Below, piece by piece: positions 24,152 through 31,458 of a stretch of 31,458 nt of DNA. Both the position numbers and the translations under genes were made by a program. The notes beneath the pieces are model-generated. The model was not told where the DNA came from and did not search any database. It was given only the letters and a program-made list of their open reading frames with translations. Positions within the stretch are counted from its first letter, which is position 1. Each line of letters opens with the position of its first letter. The stretch is from CBDUQN01 sp965369375 (lineage in GTDB: Bacteria > Krumholzibacteriota > Krumholzibacteriia > Krumholzibacteriales > Krumholzibacteriaceae): positions 1 through 31,458 of the forward strand of contig CBDUQN010000031.1 in NCBI GenBank assembly GCA_965369375.1. Direction: 5' to 3'.

Positions 24152-25063
24152 TTAAACAGTGAGCACCGGGCAGATCGCTTTCTGGATGACACGCGCGGCC
24201 GTGCTTCCGAAGAGAAAATCACCGATACCGTGCGAGCCGGCTGATCCCATGACAACGAGGTCGATGTTTTCATCCTTGGTGAGGGACCGGATTTCTTCAA
24301 CGGCCTTACCTTCGGCCACGGCGTAGCGCACGGTAATCCCTTCGAGCTGCTTCCCTACGAGATCCTTCATCATCCTCGCTACACGCTCGTTCAGTTCTGG
24401 ATCGAGCTGCAGAATCGAATCTATGCCCGACGTATAGTAGATCGGCGGGATTTCGACGTCCACGGCGTGAAAGGCGATCACTTCCGCATTGTAATGTTCG
24501 GCGATAAACTTGATGAAATCGACCGGCTTGACCGATTCCTTAGAAAAATCGATCGGAAAGAGTATCTTCCGTATATGAATCTCGCCGGTCGTCGGATCGA
24601 TGAACTCGTGCTCGGGTTGCTTTACGAGGAGAACGGGGCACGGCGAATATCGAATTACATTCTCCGCCACGCTCCCGAGAAGCACGTGCTTCAATCCACT
24701 CCTTCCGTGCGTCGACATGACAATCAACCCAACGTCACCTTCCTCGTTGATATAATCGAGGATGGCCGCGTGAGGAGAAATGCCCTGCACGATAGATCGC
24801 TTTACTTTGACCCCGGCATCGCCGATCAAATCGACGCAGACCTGAAATCCGGTCTCCGCGGCATCGCTTACCTCCGTACAATAGCTCTGCAGCGACGGAA
24901 AGTGATGAGCAGGGTCGTTCGGGTCGTGCTCGTAAAGTGTCACAGCGTGGAGCATAACGAGCTCCGCATCGAATATCTTCGCCATCTTTATCGCATACGG
25001 CAGCGCGTGGTTTGCAAGCTCGGAGAAATCCGTAGGGAAAAGCACCTTCTTTACTTCGGGCAT
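24152..25063 (-). CDS. Tandem-domain universal stress protein
   Basis: The 303-residue protein has two UspA domains (about 1-150 and 155-303). Domain 1 has VLFPTDFSELA and the nucleotide-binding GX2GX6GS run at Gly120-Ser131 (STHGRSGLKHVLLGS), ending CPVLLVK. Domain 2 has ILFPIDFSKES and GSAGSHGIGDFLFGS, ending CPVLTV. Both keep the ATP-binding glycines. Such proteins help survival in starvation, oxidative or envelope stress, usually by an unclear mechanism. AGGGGGATATAATA before the ATG contains the ribosome site. It stands alone, convergent with the PAP2 gene. Confidence 0.93.
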   Translation of the reverse strand: MPEVKKVLFPTDFSELANHALPYAIKMAKIFDAELVMLHAVTLYEHDPNDPAHHFPSLQSYCTEVSDAAETGFQVCVDLIGDAGVKVKRSIVQGISPHAAILDYINEEGDVGLIVMSTHGRSGLKHVLLGSVAENVIRYSPCPVLLVKQPEHEFIDPTTGEIHIRKILFPIDFSKESVKPVDFIKFIAEHYNAEVIAFHAVDVEIPPIYYTSGIDSILQLDPELNERVARMMKDLVGKQLEGITVRYAVAEGKAVEEIRSLTKDENIDLVVMGSAGSHGIGDFLFGSTAARVIQKAICPVLTV

Positions 25064-25151
25064 TATTATATCCCCCTTGGTTTTTCAGGTCCCGGCTAGG
25101 ATGCGATCCTCACCTAATCTGTTTGTTGTAATAAAGTTCCTGGCTCCTCTG

Positions 25152-25181
25152 ATGCTAATGTCCCGGCAGCAGCGGTGTCAA
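25152..25181 (-). promoter_or_regulatory. Candidate promoter for the universal stress protein
   Basis: On the minus strand a perfect TTGACA (25176-25181) and TAGCAT (25152-25157) are 18 bases apart, with a leader of about 80 bases. Confidence 0.35.
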
Positions 25182-25210
25182 GATGTATCGGACGTGTGCG
25201 CTTTGCGCGG

Positions 25211-25993
25211 CTATTCAGCAGGAACGCCGACCGGAACGATGAGATACGGCTCCCATTCACTGGGAAGCTCGAGCACCTTGCTCACCCTGTCATCGTGGTA
25301 CGCGCCGATGGCGACGCTGCCCAATCCGAGTGCCGCCGCCTCGAGCATCAGGTTTTCCGATGCACACCCCACCTCGATGTGCACGTACCGGCCGGCCCTG
25401 TCTCCGTAACGGCCGGCGGTTCTCGAAACCTCGGCCGCAAATATGAACACGAGCGGGGCTTGCGCAATGCAAGACTGACCCAGTGCGGCCCCGGACAGTT
25501 CCTCTCTGATATCCCTGCGCAGCATGACGACAAGACTGTGTCGCTCCGGCACGTAGCGTGCGAGATACTCGGATGTGGCGAGCAAGAGCTCGAGGGGGTA
25601 TGTTGCGCCGGCCGAGGGAGCGCTGCGGAGTCCGTACACGCCTTCGGTGATGCCCTGGGCGGCCCAGAGCAATCGCGAAACGGCGTCACGTTTCGGCACC
25701 TCCCCGGAATAGCTCCTGATGGATCTTCGGCGCCATATCGCCTCCTCTATCGAAACGGCGCCTTTGCGGGGAACCTCGGGAAGCGAAATCGTGTCCCCAT
25801 TACCTCCTGCATTTGAATCCGACATTGAACCTCCTCCTCCGGCGGCCGGCGCCGGCGCGTCGTGCCCGGCGCAGAAGCCGGGCCGCGCAATGCCGGGCGT
25901 CGAGAACGCATTATCGATAATTGCAGCGCAAAAATACATTATCAGTATCGCAGCAAGCAAAACATACATCATTCCCTTTGCTGAATTAGACAT
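25211..25993 (-). CDS. Membrane-anchored SagB-type nitroreductase-family protein
   Basis: The 260-residue protein starts with a membrane anchor (about residues 9-27). A Gly/Ala-rich linker (45-66) follows, then an FMN-dependent nitroreductase fold. IWRRRSIRSYSG (87-97) and RSAPSAGATYPLE (123-135) are hallmarks of the SagB/ThcOx subfamily, which oxidises azoline rings in modified peptides. Later segments include EVGCASENLMLEAAALGLGSV. Here it is anchored outside the cytoplasm or at its face, which is unusual. No azoline cyclodehydratase or short precursor gene lies nearby, so it may have another redox substrate. GGGGAGGT lies well placed before the ATG. Confidence 0.87.
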   Translation of the reverse strand: MSNSAKGMMYVLLAAILIMYFCAAIIDNAFSTPGIARPGFCAGHDAPAPAAGGGGSMSDSNAGGNGDTISLPEVPRKGAVSIEEAIWRRRSIRSYSGEVPKRDAVSRLLWAAQGITEGVYGLRSAPSAGATYPLELLLATSEYLARYVPERHSLVVMLRRDIREELSGAALGQSCIAQAPLVFIFAAEVSRTAGRYGDRAGRYVHIEVGCASENLMLEAAALGLGSVAIGAYHDDRVSKVLELPSEWEPYLIVPVGVPAE

Positions 25994-26070
25994 AGCGCTA
26001 CCTCCCCATATTGTTTTCTAATCAAAGAACGGCCTTGCGGGTAGCCGGATTTTAGAATAAAACTATCAAC

Positions 26071-27636
26071 ATGGGAAGCAGTGATATACGGCGCCCCGCG
26101 CCAAACGGATACGGGCCGGCCTGGGTGATCCTTGCTGCGGCACTCGTTGTCCGCCTCTTTCACATATACTTCACGGCACGGTACAATCCCCTCTCGGAAA
26201 ACCTGACACTCGATGCCGCTATTTACGAGCGGTGGGCCCGGACGATCGTCTGGGGTGGCGAACCGGAACCGACAAACCTTATGCAATCACCGCTCTACCC
26301 GTGGTTCATAGCAATCGTCTACCGCATCTTCGGCTCGAGTCTCACTGCGCTCAGATGCATCCAGGCGGTGCTCGGAGCATTCTCATGTTCATTCGTGATG
26401 ATTATTACAAAAAAGCTTCTCAGATCAACGGCCGCGGCGCTGATCGCGGGAGCGGCTGCGGTCTTCTACCTTCCGCTCATCTTCTACGAAGGAGTGCTCG
26501 TTCCGGCAACGATCCTCATTTTCTTGAATCTCCTCTTTGTCACACTTGTCGTAGTGGGGGACAAACCGCCCGGCGCGTTCCGGCTCATCATAGCCGGTCT
26601 CGTGCTGGGGATCGCCGCAGTGACCAAACCTGTATCCATGCTGCTCTTCCCCTTTGCAATCCTTCATATTTTTATCAGCACAAGCAATGGTGAAGCGGGA
26701 AAAGGAGCGGACACGGAGCGAGCCGCGCCCGCCATGAAGCGCGCGGTCGTGTTCACTGCGGGAGTAATCATTGCGTGCGCTCCTCTCACCATTCGCAACG
26801 CGCGTCTTACGGGGGAGTTCATACCGTTTACAACAGGAGGCGGCATCAACTTCTTTATCGGCAACAACGAGAACGCAAACGGATTTTACGCCGTCCCCGT
26901 CTACAGGAACGAGCACCTCGGCGCGACTCCCGGGCGCCAGCTGCGGAATATGCATCGAATAGCCTCAGCAGAGACGGGCAGGGAGCTCTCGCCGAAGGAG
27001 GTTTCGGAATTCTGGTTTCAAAAGGGATTCGAATATATTAACGAAAACAAGCGAAACGCGATCACTCTCCAGTGGCTCAAGACAATCTACTTCTGGAACG
27101 AATACGAACGGGCCAACGTCGAAAACTTCACGTTTCACCGGATGTTCCCGGGAATCCTTCGCGCGCCGCTTATCACTTTCGGATTAATCGCTCCGCTCGG
27201 CCTGCTCGGACTGTTCCTCACGCGAAACCGCTGGCGAAACCTCTGGCTTCTCTATGGCGGTGTTCTCGCGTATCTGCTCGCCGCGTTGATATTTTACGTC
27301 CTGTCCCGATACCGGCTCCCGGTCGTCCCGTTTCTCTTGCCGTTCGCCGGGGCATGCATCTGTGAGATCTTCTCCCTCGCGCGGCACCGGCGCTTCGGGG
27401 AACTGACGCTCGTCATTGCGGCGGCGGCGATCCTGTTCTACTTCGTCAATCTTACCGTGGCATTTGATACGCCGGAAGGGAGTTCGATCAACTACACGCG
27501 TCTTGGAAGCGGATACGTCGCGAGAGGTGATACCATGTCGGCGGCGGCGGCGTACCGCGAAGCGGTCAGGCTCCACCCGAAAAACTCAACGGCTCAAGAA
27601 AACCTCGAGTTACTCTTGCGCAAACAGAACAAATAA
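26071..27636 (+). CDS. GT39-type integral membrane glycosyltransferase with TPR-like tail
   Basis: The 521-residue protein has about ten transmembrane helices from residue 18 to 460. The first periplasmic loop holds LDAAIYERWARTI and QSPLYPWFIAIVYRIFG, the DxxxY...P.YP pattern of GT39/PMT and ArnT-like enzymes that use polyprenyl-phosphate sugars. The last 45 residues (YTRLGSGYVARGDTMSAAAAY then REAVRLHPKNSTAQENLE) form one TPR-like unit. It probably transfers a sugar to a protein or lipid outside the cytoplasm. No Shine-Dalgarno is visible; TAGAAT at 26053-26058 would start transcription about six bases before the ATG, so the mRNA may be nearly leaderless. It diverges from the SagB-type gene. 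Confidence 0.87.
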   Translation: MGSSDIRRPAPNGYGPAWVILAAALVVRLFHIYFTARYNPLSENLTLDAAIYERWARTIVWGGEPEPTNLMQSPLYPWFIAIVYRIFGSSLTALRCIQAVLGAFSCSFVMIITKKLLRSTAAALIAGAAAVFYLPLIFYEGVLVPATILIFLNLLFVTLVVVGDKPPGAFRLIIAGLVLGIAAVTKPVSMLLFPFAILHIFISTSNGEAGKGADTERAAPAMKRAVVFTAGVIIACAPLTIRNARLTGEFIPFTTGGGINFFIGNNENANGFYAVPVYRNEHLGATPGRQLRNMHRIASAETGRELSPKEVSEFWFQKGFEYINENKRNAITLQWLKTIYFWNEYERANVENFTFHRMFPGILRAPLITFGLIAPLGLLGLFLTRNRWRNLWLLYGGVLAYLLAALIFYVLSRYRLPVVPFLLPFAGACICEIFSLARHRRFGELTLVIAAAAILFYFVNLTVAFDTPEGSSINYTRLGSGYVARGDTMSAAAAYREAVRLHPKNSTAQENLELLLRKQNK

Positions 27637-27715
27637 ATAATACATGCCGCGATTCGGGGTCTGCCCTCTGCAAAATCCTCCCTCGCCGCCCGGGACATCA
27701 TGCCCGATGCACCGG

Positions 27716-29821
27716 CTATTCCGCCTCGGCTTCTTCTTTCTCCTCGCCATCGCGCTTCAGCCACTGATCGAACCAGTCGAGGATCGACGCATACCAGAAT
27801 CGCCGGTTGTGCGGTTTCATGATCCAGTGGTCCTCATCGGGGAACCTGATCATCTTCGATGGAACACCGAGGCGCTGAAGGGCCGTAAACATCTGTTCGC
27901 TTCCGGTAACCGGCACGCGATAGTCGAGGTCGCCGTGTATGATGAGGTGCGGCGTCGAGAAGTTCATCGCGTAACGTATCGGAGAAAACTCATCGTAGAG
28001 CTCGGGATTATCCCACGGAGCGCCGATGAACTCCCATTCGGGAAACCACAGCTCCTCGGTCGAACCGTAAGAGCTCCACTGGTCGGCTTCGCCCGCGTGG
28101 GAGACGAGGACGGAGAACATGCCCTCCTCGTTATGCCCCTGCAGCCAGTTGCAGACGAATCCTCCGAATGAGCCTCCCCAGGCGCCGACCTTATCGGCAT
28201 CGATCCATGAATGGTTATCGGTGATATAACGCACGCCGCGCTCGATATCCTCGATGACCTTCCCTCCCCAGTCAGCACGAATCTCATCGGTTATTCTCTG
28301 TCCGTAGCCGGTGGAGCCTCTGGGATTGCAGAAGAAGACGGCGTAGTCCGCCCCCGAAAAGATCGCGTATTCGGTGCGGTACGCATAGCCGAACATTTGC
28401 TGGGGTCCCCCGTGGATACGGACCATCAGGGGATACTTTCTACCGGGATCGAAATTCATCGGCTTGACGAGAAAACCATGGATCATCGTCTCCTCGGCGC
28501 CTTCGAACCGGATCTCCTCGGCGCCGGGGAAATGGTACGTGTCGTAGACTTCCTGATTGACGAATGTAAGCTGCTCGACCTTCCTCCCCTTGCGGTCACA
28601 CCTGAAGATCTCGTAGTAATGATCTATCGGACGGAAGCGGTAGATGAAGAATCTGTCTTTCGGGCCCGCCTGAACGCTCACATGGTATCCGTGCCCGGCC
28701 GGGCCTTCCCCGCCCACGACCGTTTTCACATCGTCGCCCTCGATCGAGACGCTGAAGAGATTGATATCGGCCCGGTCCTCCGCTTCGAAGTAGAGCGTCT
28801 TCCCGTCGTACGACCAGAAGAAGGTTCCGACACTGCGGTCGAAGTGCCCGGTGAGACTGCGCGGCTCGCCGTCGGGCAGCTCCATTACCATGAGCTGGTA
28901 GCGATCGGACTCGTAATAGGGGCGGCGGGTCGCCCGGTAGGCGAGATACGCGCCGTCCGGCGAGATGCGGGGATGGGTGTCCGCTGCGGGATTATCCGTC
29001 ACCCGCTCGATGTCGCCGCCGTCGAGGGAGACGCGCCAGATCTCTTCATTGTACGAGACGGCCTGATCGGCGTCCTGCTTGCCCGCGAAGTAGAGTGTCT
29101 TTCCGTCCGGCGTGAGATCGAATTCGCGGCCCCAGGACGCAAGCCAGTACGTGAGGGCGTCATGCTCGAGGCCGGGAGTCAGATCCCTCGGATCCCCGCC
29201 TTCAATCGATATGTAAAAGAGATGATCGGCCTTGCCGTCCTCATACGTATCCCAGTGACGGTAGAGGAGGCGCTTGTGAACCATGGCCGAGACCTTCTCC
29301 TTCTCTTTCTCCTCATCCCGCTCCGTTACACAGTCGAGATCGGGACAGTCGGGGTAAACGCGTCCCGTGAAGATCAATCCCGTACCGTCGCGCGTCCACA
29401 TCATGTCCCCCACCCCTCCCGGAAAATCGGTCAGCTCTTTAGCTTCACCTCCCGTTACGGGGAGCAGATATATCTGCAGTGCCCCGTCACGGCTCGAAAG
29501 GAAGGCGATCGTCCGCCCATCGGGGGACCACCGCGGGTGATTGTCACCCTTCTCACTCGTCGTCATGCGGCGTGCCTTGCCGCCGTTCGAGGGGATGATC
29601 CAGATGTCCGAGTTTCCGCTGTTTTCATCAAAATCGGTGACCGAAACAACGTACGCGATCCATTCGCCGTCCTCCGAGAGCTGCGGATCGCTCACGCTCC
29701 TGAGTTTCCAGATATCCTCCGGCGTCCAGGGCTTCTTTTCAGCGACAGCGGAATCAGCGAGAAATCCTGAAAGAATCACCGAACCGATCAGAAAGGCCAT
29801 GAGTGTGATTTTACTTCGCAA
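27716..29821 (-). CDS. Second exported S9-family serine peptidase (acylaminoacyl-peptidase-like), TTG start
   Basis: The 701-residue protein has a signal peptide (residues 1-26, hydrophobic AFLIGSVILSGFLADSAVA). A WD40-like propeller follows, with PRWSPDGRTIAFLS and PRISPDGAYLAYR blades. The hydrolase domain has Ser551 in GGSFGG, Asp633 in HGDLDYRVP and His665 in DEDHW. It ends in a Glu/Lys-rich tail. The start is read as TTG at 29821, because AAGGAG (29829-29834) lies seven bases upstream; a GTG at 29824 or the internal ATG at residue 8 are alternatives. Only the catalytic region resembles the enzyme at 385, so this is not a recent duplication. It is convergent with the GT39 gene. Confidence 0.9.
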   Translation of the reverse strand: MRSKITLMAFLIGSVILSGFLADSAVAEKKPWTPEDIWKLRSVSDPQLSEDGEWIAYVVSVTDFDENSGNSDIWIIPSNGGKARRMTTSEKGDNHPRWSPDGRTIAFLSSRDGALQIYLLPVTGGEAKELTDFPGGVGDMMWTRDGTGLIFTGRVYPDCPDLDCVTERDEEKEKEKVSAMVHKRLLYRHWDTYEDGKADHLFYISIEGGDPRDLTPGLEHDALTYWLASWGREFDLTPDGKTLYFAGKQDADQAVSYNEEIWRVSLDGGDIERVTDNPAADTHPRISPDGAYLAYRATRRPYYESDRYQLMVMELPDGEPRSLTGHFDRSVGTFFWSYDGKTLYFEAEDRADINLFSVSIEGDDVKTVVGGEGPAGHGYHVSVQAGPKDRFFIYRFRPIDHYYEIFRCDRKGRKVEQLTFVNQEVYDTYHFPGAEEIRFEGAEETMIHGFLVKPMNFDPGRKYPLMVRIHGGPQQMFGYAYRTEYAIFSGADYAVFFCNPRGSTGYGQRITDEIRADWGGKVIEDIERGVRYITDNHSWIDADKVGAWGGSFGGFVCNWLQGHNEEGMFSVLVSHAGEADQWSSYGSTEELWFPEWEFIGAPWDNPELYDEFSPIRYAMNFSTPHLIIHGDLDYRVPVTGSEQMFTALQRLGVPSKMIRFPDEDHWIMKPHNRRFWYASILDWFDQWLKRDGEEKEEAEAE

Positions 29822-29962
29822 CACGATACTCCTTTCCAGCATCAATTGTTGGTATTCCCGCAAGAAGAGAAACGGCTCCGGCGGGATTCTCCGCCGGATG
29901 CGAAAGAGACAGTGTACCCCATCACGGCGCCATTTTGCCAGCGGCAATTTACAATTCGCCGT

Positions 29963-29991
29963 TTGAACTCCCGGGCACAAGGTGATATAAA
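29963..29991 (+). promoter_or_regulatory. Promoter for the macro-domain gene
   Basis: TTGAAC (29963-29968) and TATAAA (29986-29991) are separated by 17 bases. The start would be near 29998, and AGGAGG follows just before the ATG at 30022. Confidence 0.55.
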
Positions 29992-30021
29992 CTTCCTAAG
30001 CAGAGAAACAGGAGGATATCG

Positions 30022-30807
30022 ATGGTAAAGGAATCGGAAGAAGCGCGGGACGAGAGAAAGAAGCGATTCATTTCGGCTCTCAGGGACAAGAAATGCAGGG
30101 ACTTGCTCGAGCCCCTGGCACGCAAAATGGAATCTTACATGGAAGGCGAAATTACCCCTGAGGATGTTTTCAAAACGGTAAAGTATGTAGCGAGAGAAAG
30201 CGATGAAGTCGTTAACGCGTTCAAGAAACGCCCCGATGTAATACTCGCAGGCATCGCGATGGAGGAAAACAGGTATGTAACGGAAATAAGCGAGATCAAC
30301 GTCAAGGCGAGGCAGGGCGACATCACGGCGGTTTTCACCGACGGTATCGTCAATCCCGCAGATGAAAAAGGCGCCATGACGGACGGCGTCGCGGGAGCCA
30401 TCAAAGAGGCCGGCGGGGACGAAATCGAGAAGGAAGCCGTTTCGAAGGGACCGATCACGATCGGAGAAGCGATCGCGACCGCCGCCGGCTCACTCCCCAA
30501 TCACTACGTGATACACGCCGCGACGGTGACCGGACCGCCGGGACCGAGCTCGAAAGAGACGATAAGAAAGGCGCTCACCGCAGCTCTGAAAGCGGCCGAA
30601 GAAACCGAGTGTGAATCCCTCGCCATACCGGGAATGGGAACGGGAGCCGGCAAGACGGTCCCTGAAGAGGCCGCCCGGGCGATCGTAGACGCAATCAAAT
30701 CGCACACGGCCGAACATCTTTCAGATATTATACTCATCGATAGAAACGAGGAGATGGTCGAGGCGTTCGTAGAAGCGCTGGAAAAATACGACGCGGAGAA
30801 TGAATAG
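30022..30807 (+). CDS. Macro-domain protein with N-terminal helical extension
   Basis: The 261-residue protein has an 85-residue charged helical start and then a macro domain (about 92-258). It keeps GDIT (99-102), IVNPAD (109-114) with the key Asn111, GVAGAIKEAGG (122-132) and IPGMGTGAG, the ADP-ribose-binding loops. NPADEKGAMTDG replaces the common NAAN-LGGGGG, so the substrate pocket is variant. Macro domains bind or hydrolyse ADP-ribose, its 1''-phosphate or O-acetyl-ADP-ribose. AGGAGG lies ahead of the ATG. No transferase, DarT-type or sirtuin gene lies nearby, so a toxin-antitoxin role is not supported here. Confidence 0.9.
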   Translation: MVKESEEARDERKKRFISALRDKKCRDLLEPLARKMESYMEGEITPEDVFKTVKYVARESDEVVNAFKKRPDVILAGIAMEENRYVTEISEINVKARQGDITAVFTDGIVNPADEKGAMTDGVAGAIKEAGGDEIEKEAVSKGPITIGEAIATAAGSLPNHYVIHAATVTGPPGPSSKETIRKALTAALKAAEETECESLAIPGMGTGAGKTVPEEAARAIVDAIKSHTAEHLSDIILIDRNEEMVEAFVEALEKYDAENE

Positions 30808-30847
30808 AGGAAGGGCTATTCGATCCGCGCGGACCTCCGAATGAAGC

Positions 30848-30888
30848 CCCCGGGCACCGCGTGAATCATCTTATAAAACCCCGGGCAC
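30848..30888. repeat. Two copies of CCCCGGGCAC between convergent genes
   Basis: The 10-mer CCCCGGGCAC occurs at 30848-30857 and 30879-30888, a 31-base period. The CCCGGG cores can also pair with each other to make a stem, so it may serve as a two-way terminator between the macro-domain and deformylase genes. Confidence 0.45.
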
Positions 30889-30901
30889 ATTACCTGCGGT
30901 T

Positions 30902-31405
30902 TTATTTATTAAGCAAGTCTTTCTGCGTTCTCAGCGCAAAGCTCTTTCCGTCTATCGCGCGCTGAACGGCGAGAATTCCAGCGAGATGATCGCACTCGTG
31001 CTGGAGCAGCTCCGAGAGATCACCGTCGAGATCCATCGAGCATTCATTCCATTCGTTATCACGAAACTCGAGCCTGAATTTCTTGTGCCGCCGCACCTTG
31101 ACGAGCAGATCCGGGAAACTCATGCAATCGTCCCAGAGCTCGACCATTTCTTCGCTTGCATTCTTTATGACCGGATTGATAAAGATGGCCGGTTTGTCTG
31201 TGTGCATGTAAAAGAGTTTCTTCTTGACGCCGATTTGGGGAGCCGCGATCGCTCTGCCATAACCATAACGCCCCCTGAAATCCATCATTGTATCGTGCAG
31301 GTCGTCCACAACCATTTTCATCGGCTCGAGCTCATCCTGTTCGACCTCGGACGCAACGTCGTAGAGAGTGGGATTGCCGAGTAGCAGAATCTCACGAATA
31401 GCCAT
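30902..31405 (-). CDS. Peptide deformylase-family protein
   Basis: The 167-residue protein removes the formyl group from the initiator methionine of new proteins. It has motif 1 as GRAIAAPQIG (50-59), motif 2 as DDCMSFPD with metal ligand Cys94 (the usual EGCLS is changed at Glu and Gly), and motif 3 as HECDHLAG with His136, Glu137 and His140. The metal site is complete, so activity is likely, but motif 2 places it in a divergent subclass and not with housekeeping Def. AGGAATCC lies before the ATG at 31405. A short reading frame ends nine bases upstream, so it may be second in an operon. Confidence 0.85.
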   Translation of the reverse strand: MAIREILLLGNPTLYDVASEVEQDELEPMKMVVDDLHDTMMDFRGRYGYGRAIAAPQIGVKKKLFYMHTDKPAIFINPVIKNASEEMVELWDDCMSFPDLLVKVRRHKKFRLEFRDNEWNECSMDLDGDLSELLQHECDHLAGILAVQRAIDGKSFALRTQKDLLNK

Positions 31406-31414
31406 GCTGGATTC

Positions 31415-31458
31415 CTATTGCTTCGATAAGACCGTTTCCTCGGCGGCGGATTTCTTCG
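31415..31458 (-). CDS. Possible C-terminal end of an upstream gene, truncated by the window edge
   Basis: On the minus strand an open frame enters from the right edge and ends with KKSAAEETVLSKQ and TAG (31417-31415), nine bases before the deformylase start. The charged tail and close spacing fit the end of a co-transcribed gene, but 13 residues are too few to identify it. Confidence 0.3.
   Translation of the reverse strand, partial: KKSAAEETVLSKQ

Noticed and set aside
25211..25993. Azoline-peptide (TOMM) biosynthesis cluster
   Set aside because: Only a SagB-type protein is present; no cyclodehydratase, precursor or transporter lies on either side.
28211..29770. 519-codon plus-strand frame opposite the second S9 peptidase
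   Set aside because: The minus strand carries the catalytic triad and propeller motifs in frame; the long antisense frame is a by-product of GC-rich codon use.
30022..30807. Macro domain as the antitoxin of a DarTG-type toxin-antitoxin pair
   Set aside because: No ADP-ribosyltransferase gene is adjacent, and the N-terminal extension does not fit DarG.

Overview
The window looks like a chromosomal contig from an uncultivated Gram-negative bacterium, most likely of the Fibrobacteres-Chlorobi-Bacteroidetes (FCB) superphylum or a neighbouring candidate phylum. Two proteins end in the FlgD-like / type IX-style C-terminal module typical of that group (positions 3-197 and the end of 10691-12862). 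Small outer-membrane beta-barrel proteins, exported S9 and M1 peptidases, a lipoprotein and a Tat-exported oxidoreductase all imply an outer membrane and a busy periplasm. Shine-Dalgarno sequences are strong and the genes use the standard code. I found no tRNA, rRNA, CRISPR array, insertion sequence or phage gene. The phylum is an inference from gene families and was not tested with a marker tree.

Layout: 1-4591 holds the tail of a secreted protein with its terminator, then a rightward operon with its own promoter: exported S9 peptidase, Tat-exported aldo/keto reductase with two 4Fe-4S clusters, and a lipoprotein. 4592-5573 has no intact recognisable gene, but contains a decayed coding stretch, a hairpin and a possible 53-residue basic protein. 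5574-10288 is a leftward run: M50 site-2-type protease with CBS domains downstream of panD, a GT4 glycosyltransferase, a DUF3147-like membrane protein, a PAS protein and an outer-membrane barrel. A rightward remnant of a PLP-dependent enzyme sits at 8481-8612. 10289-16198 continues leftward with a large protein of novel architecture (DUF483-like N-terminus, three repeated Cys/His modules alternating with calcium-binding repeats, sorting tail), a small membrane protein and an M1 aminopeptidase.

16415-20122 is a tight rightward four-gene operon: an SPFH/Band-7 protein ending in three zinc ribbons, then three proteins that each begin with the same CX2CX14CX2C ribbon, two of them membrane-anchored. 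This is the best candidate for a poorly described system. It resembles the YdjGHI-type SPFH/zinc-ribbon envelope modules, but no PspA is present in the window. 20359-22874 runs leftward: a DUF3575-like barrel, and an RRM RNA-binding protein co-transcribed with a B12-binding radical SAM enzyme. 23321-31458 holds a PAP2 phosphatase preceded by a perfect palindrome, a tandem universal stress protein, a SagB-type nitroreductase, a GT39-type mannosyltransferase-like protein, a second S9 peptidase, a macro-domain protein and a peptide deformylase.

The common theme is the cell envelope: exported peptidases, barrels, membrane proteases, sugar transferases, a lipid phosphatase and the SPFH module. All functions are assigned by reading motifs. 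No database search was run.
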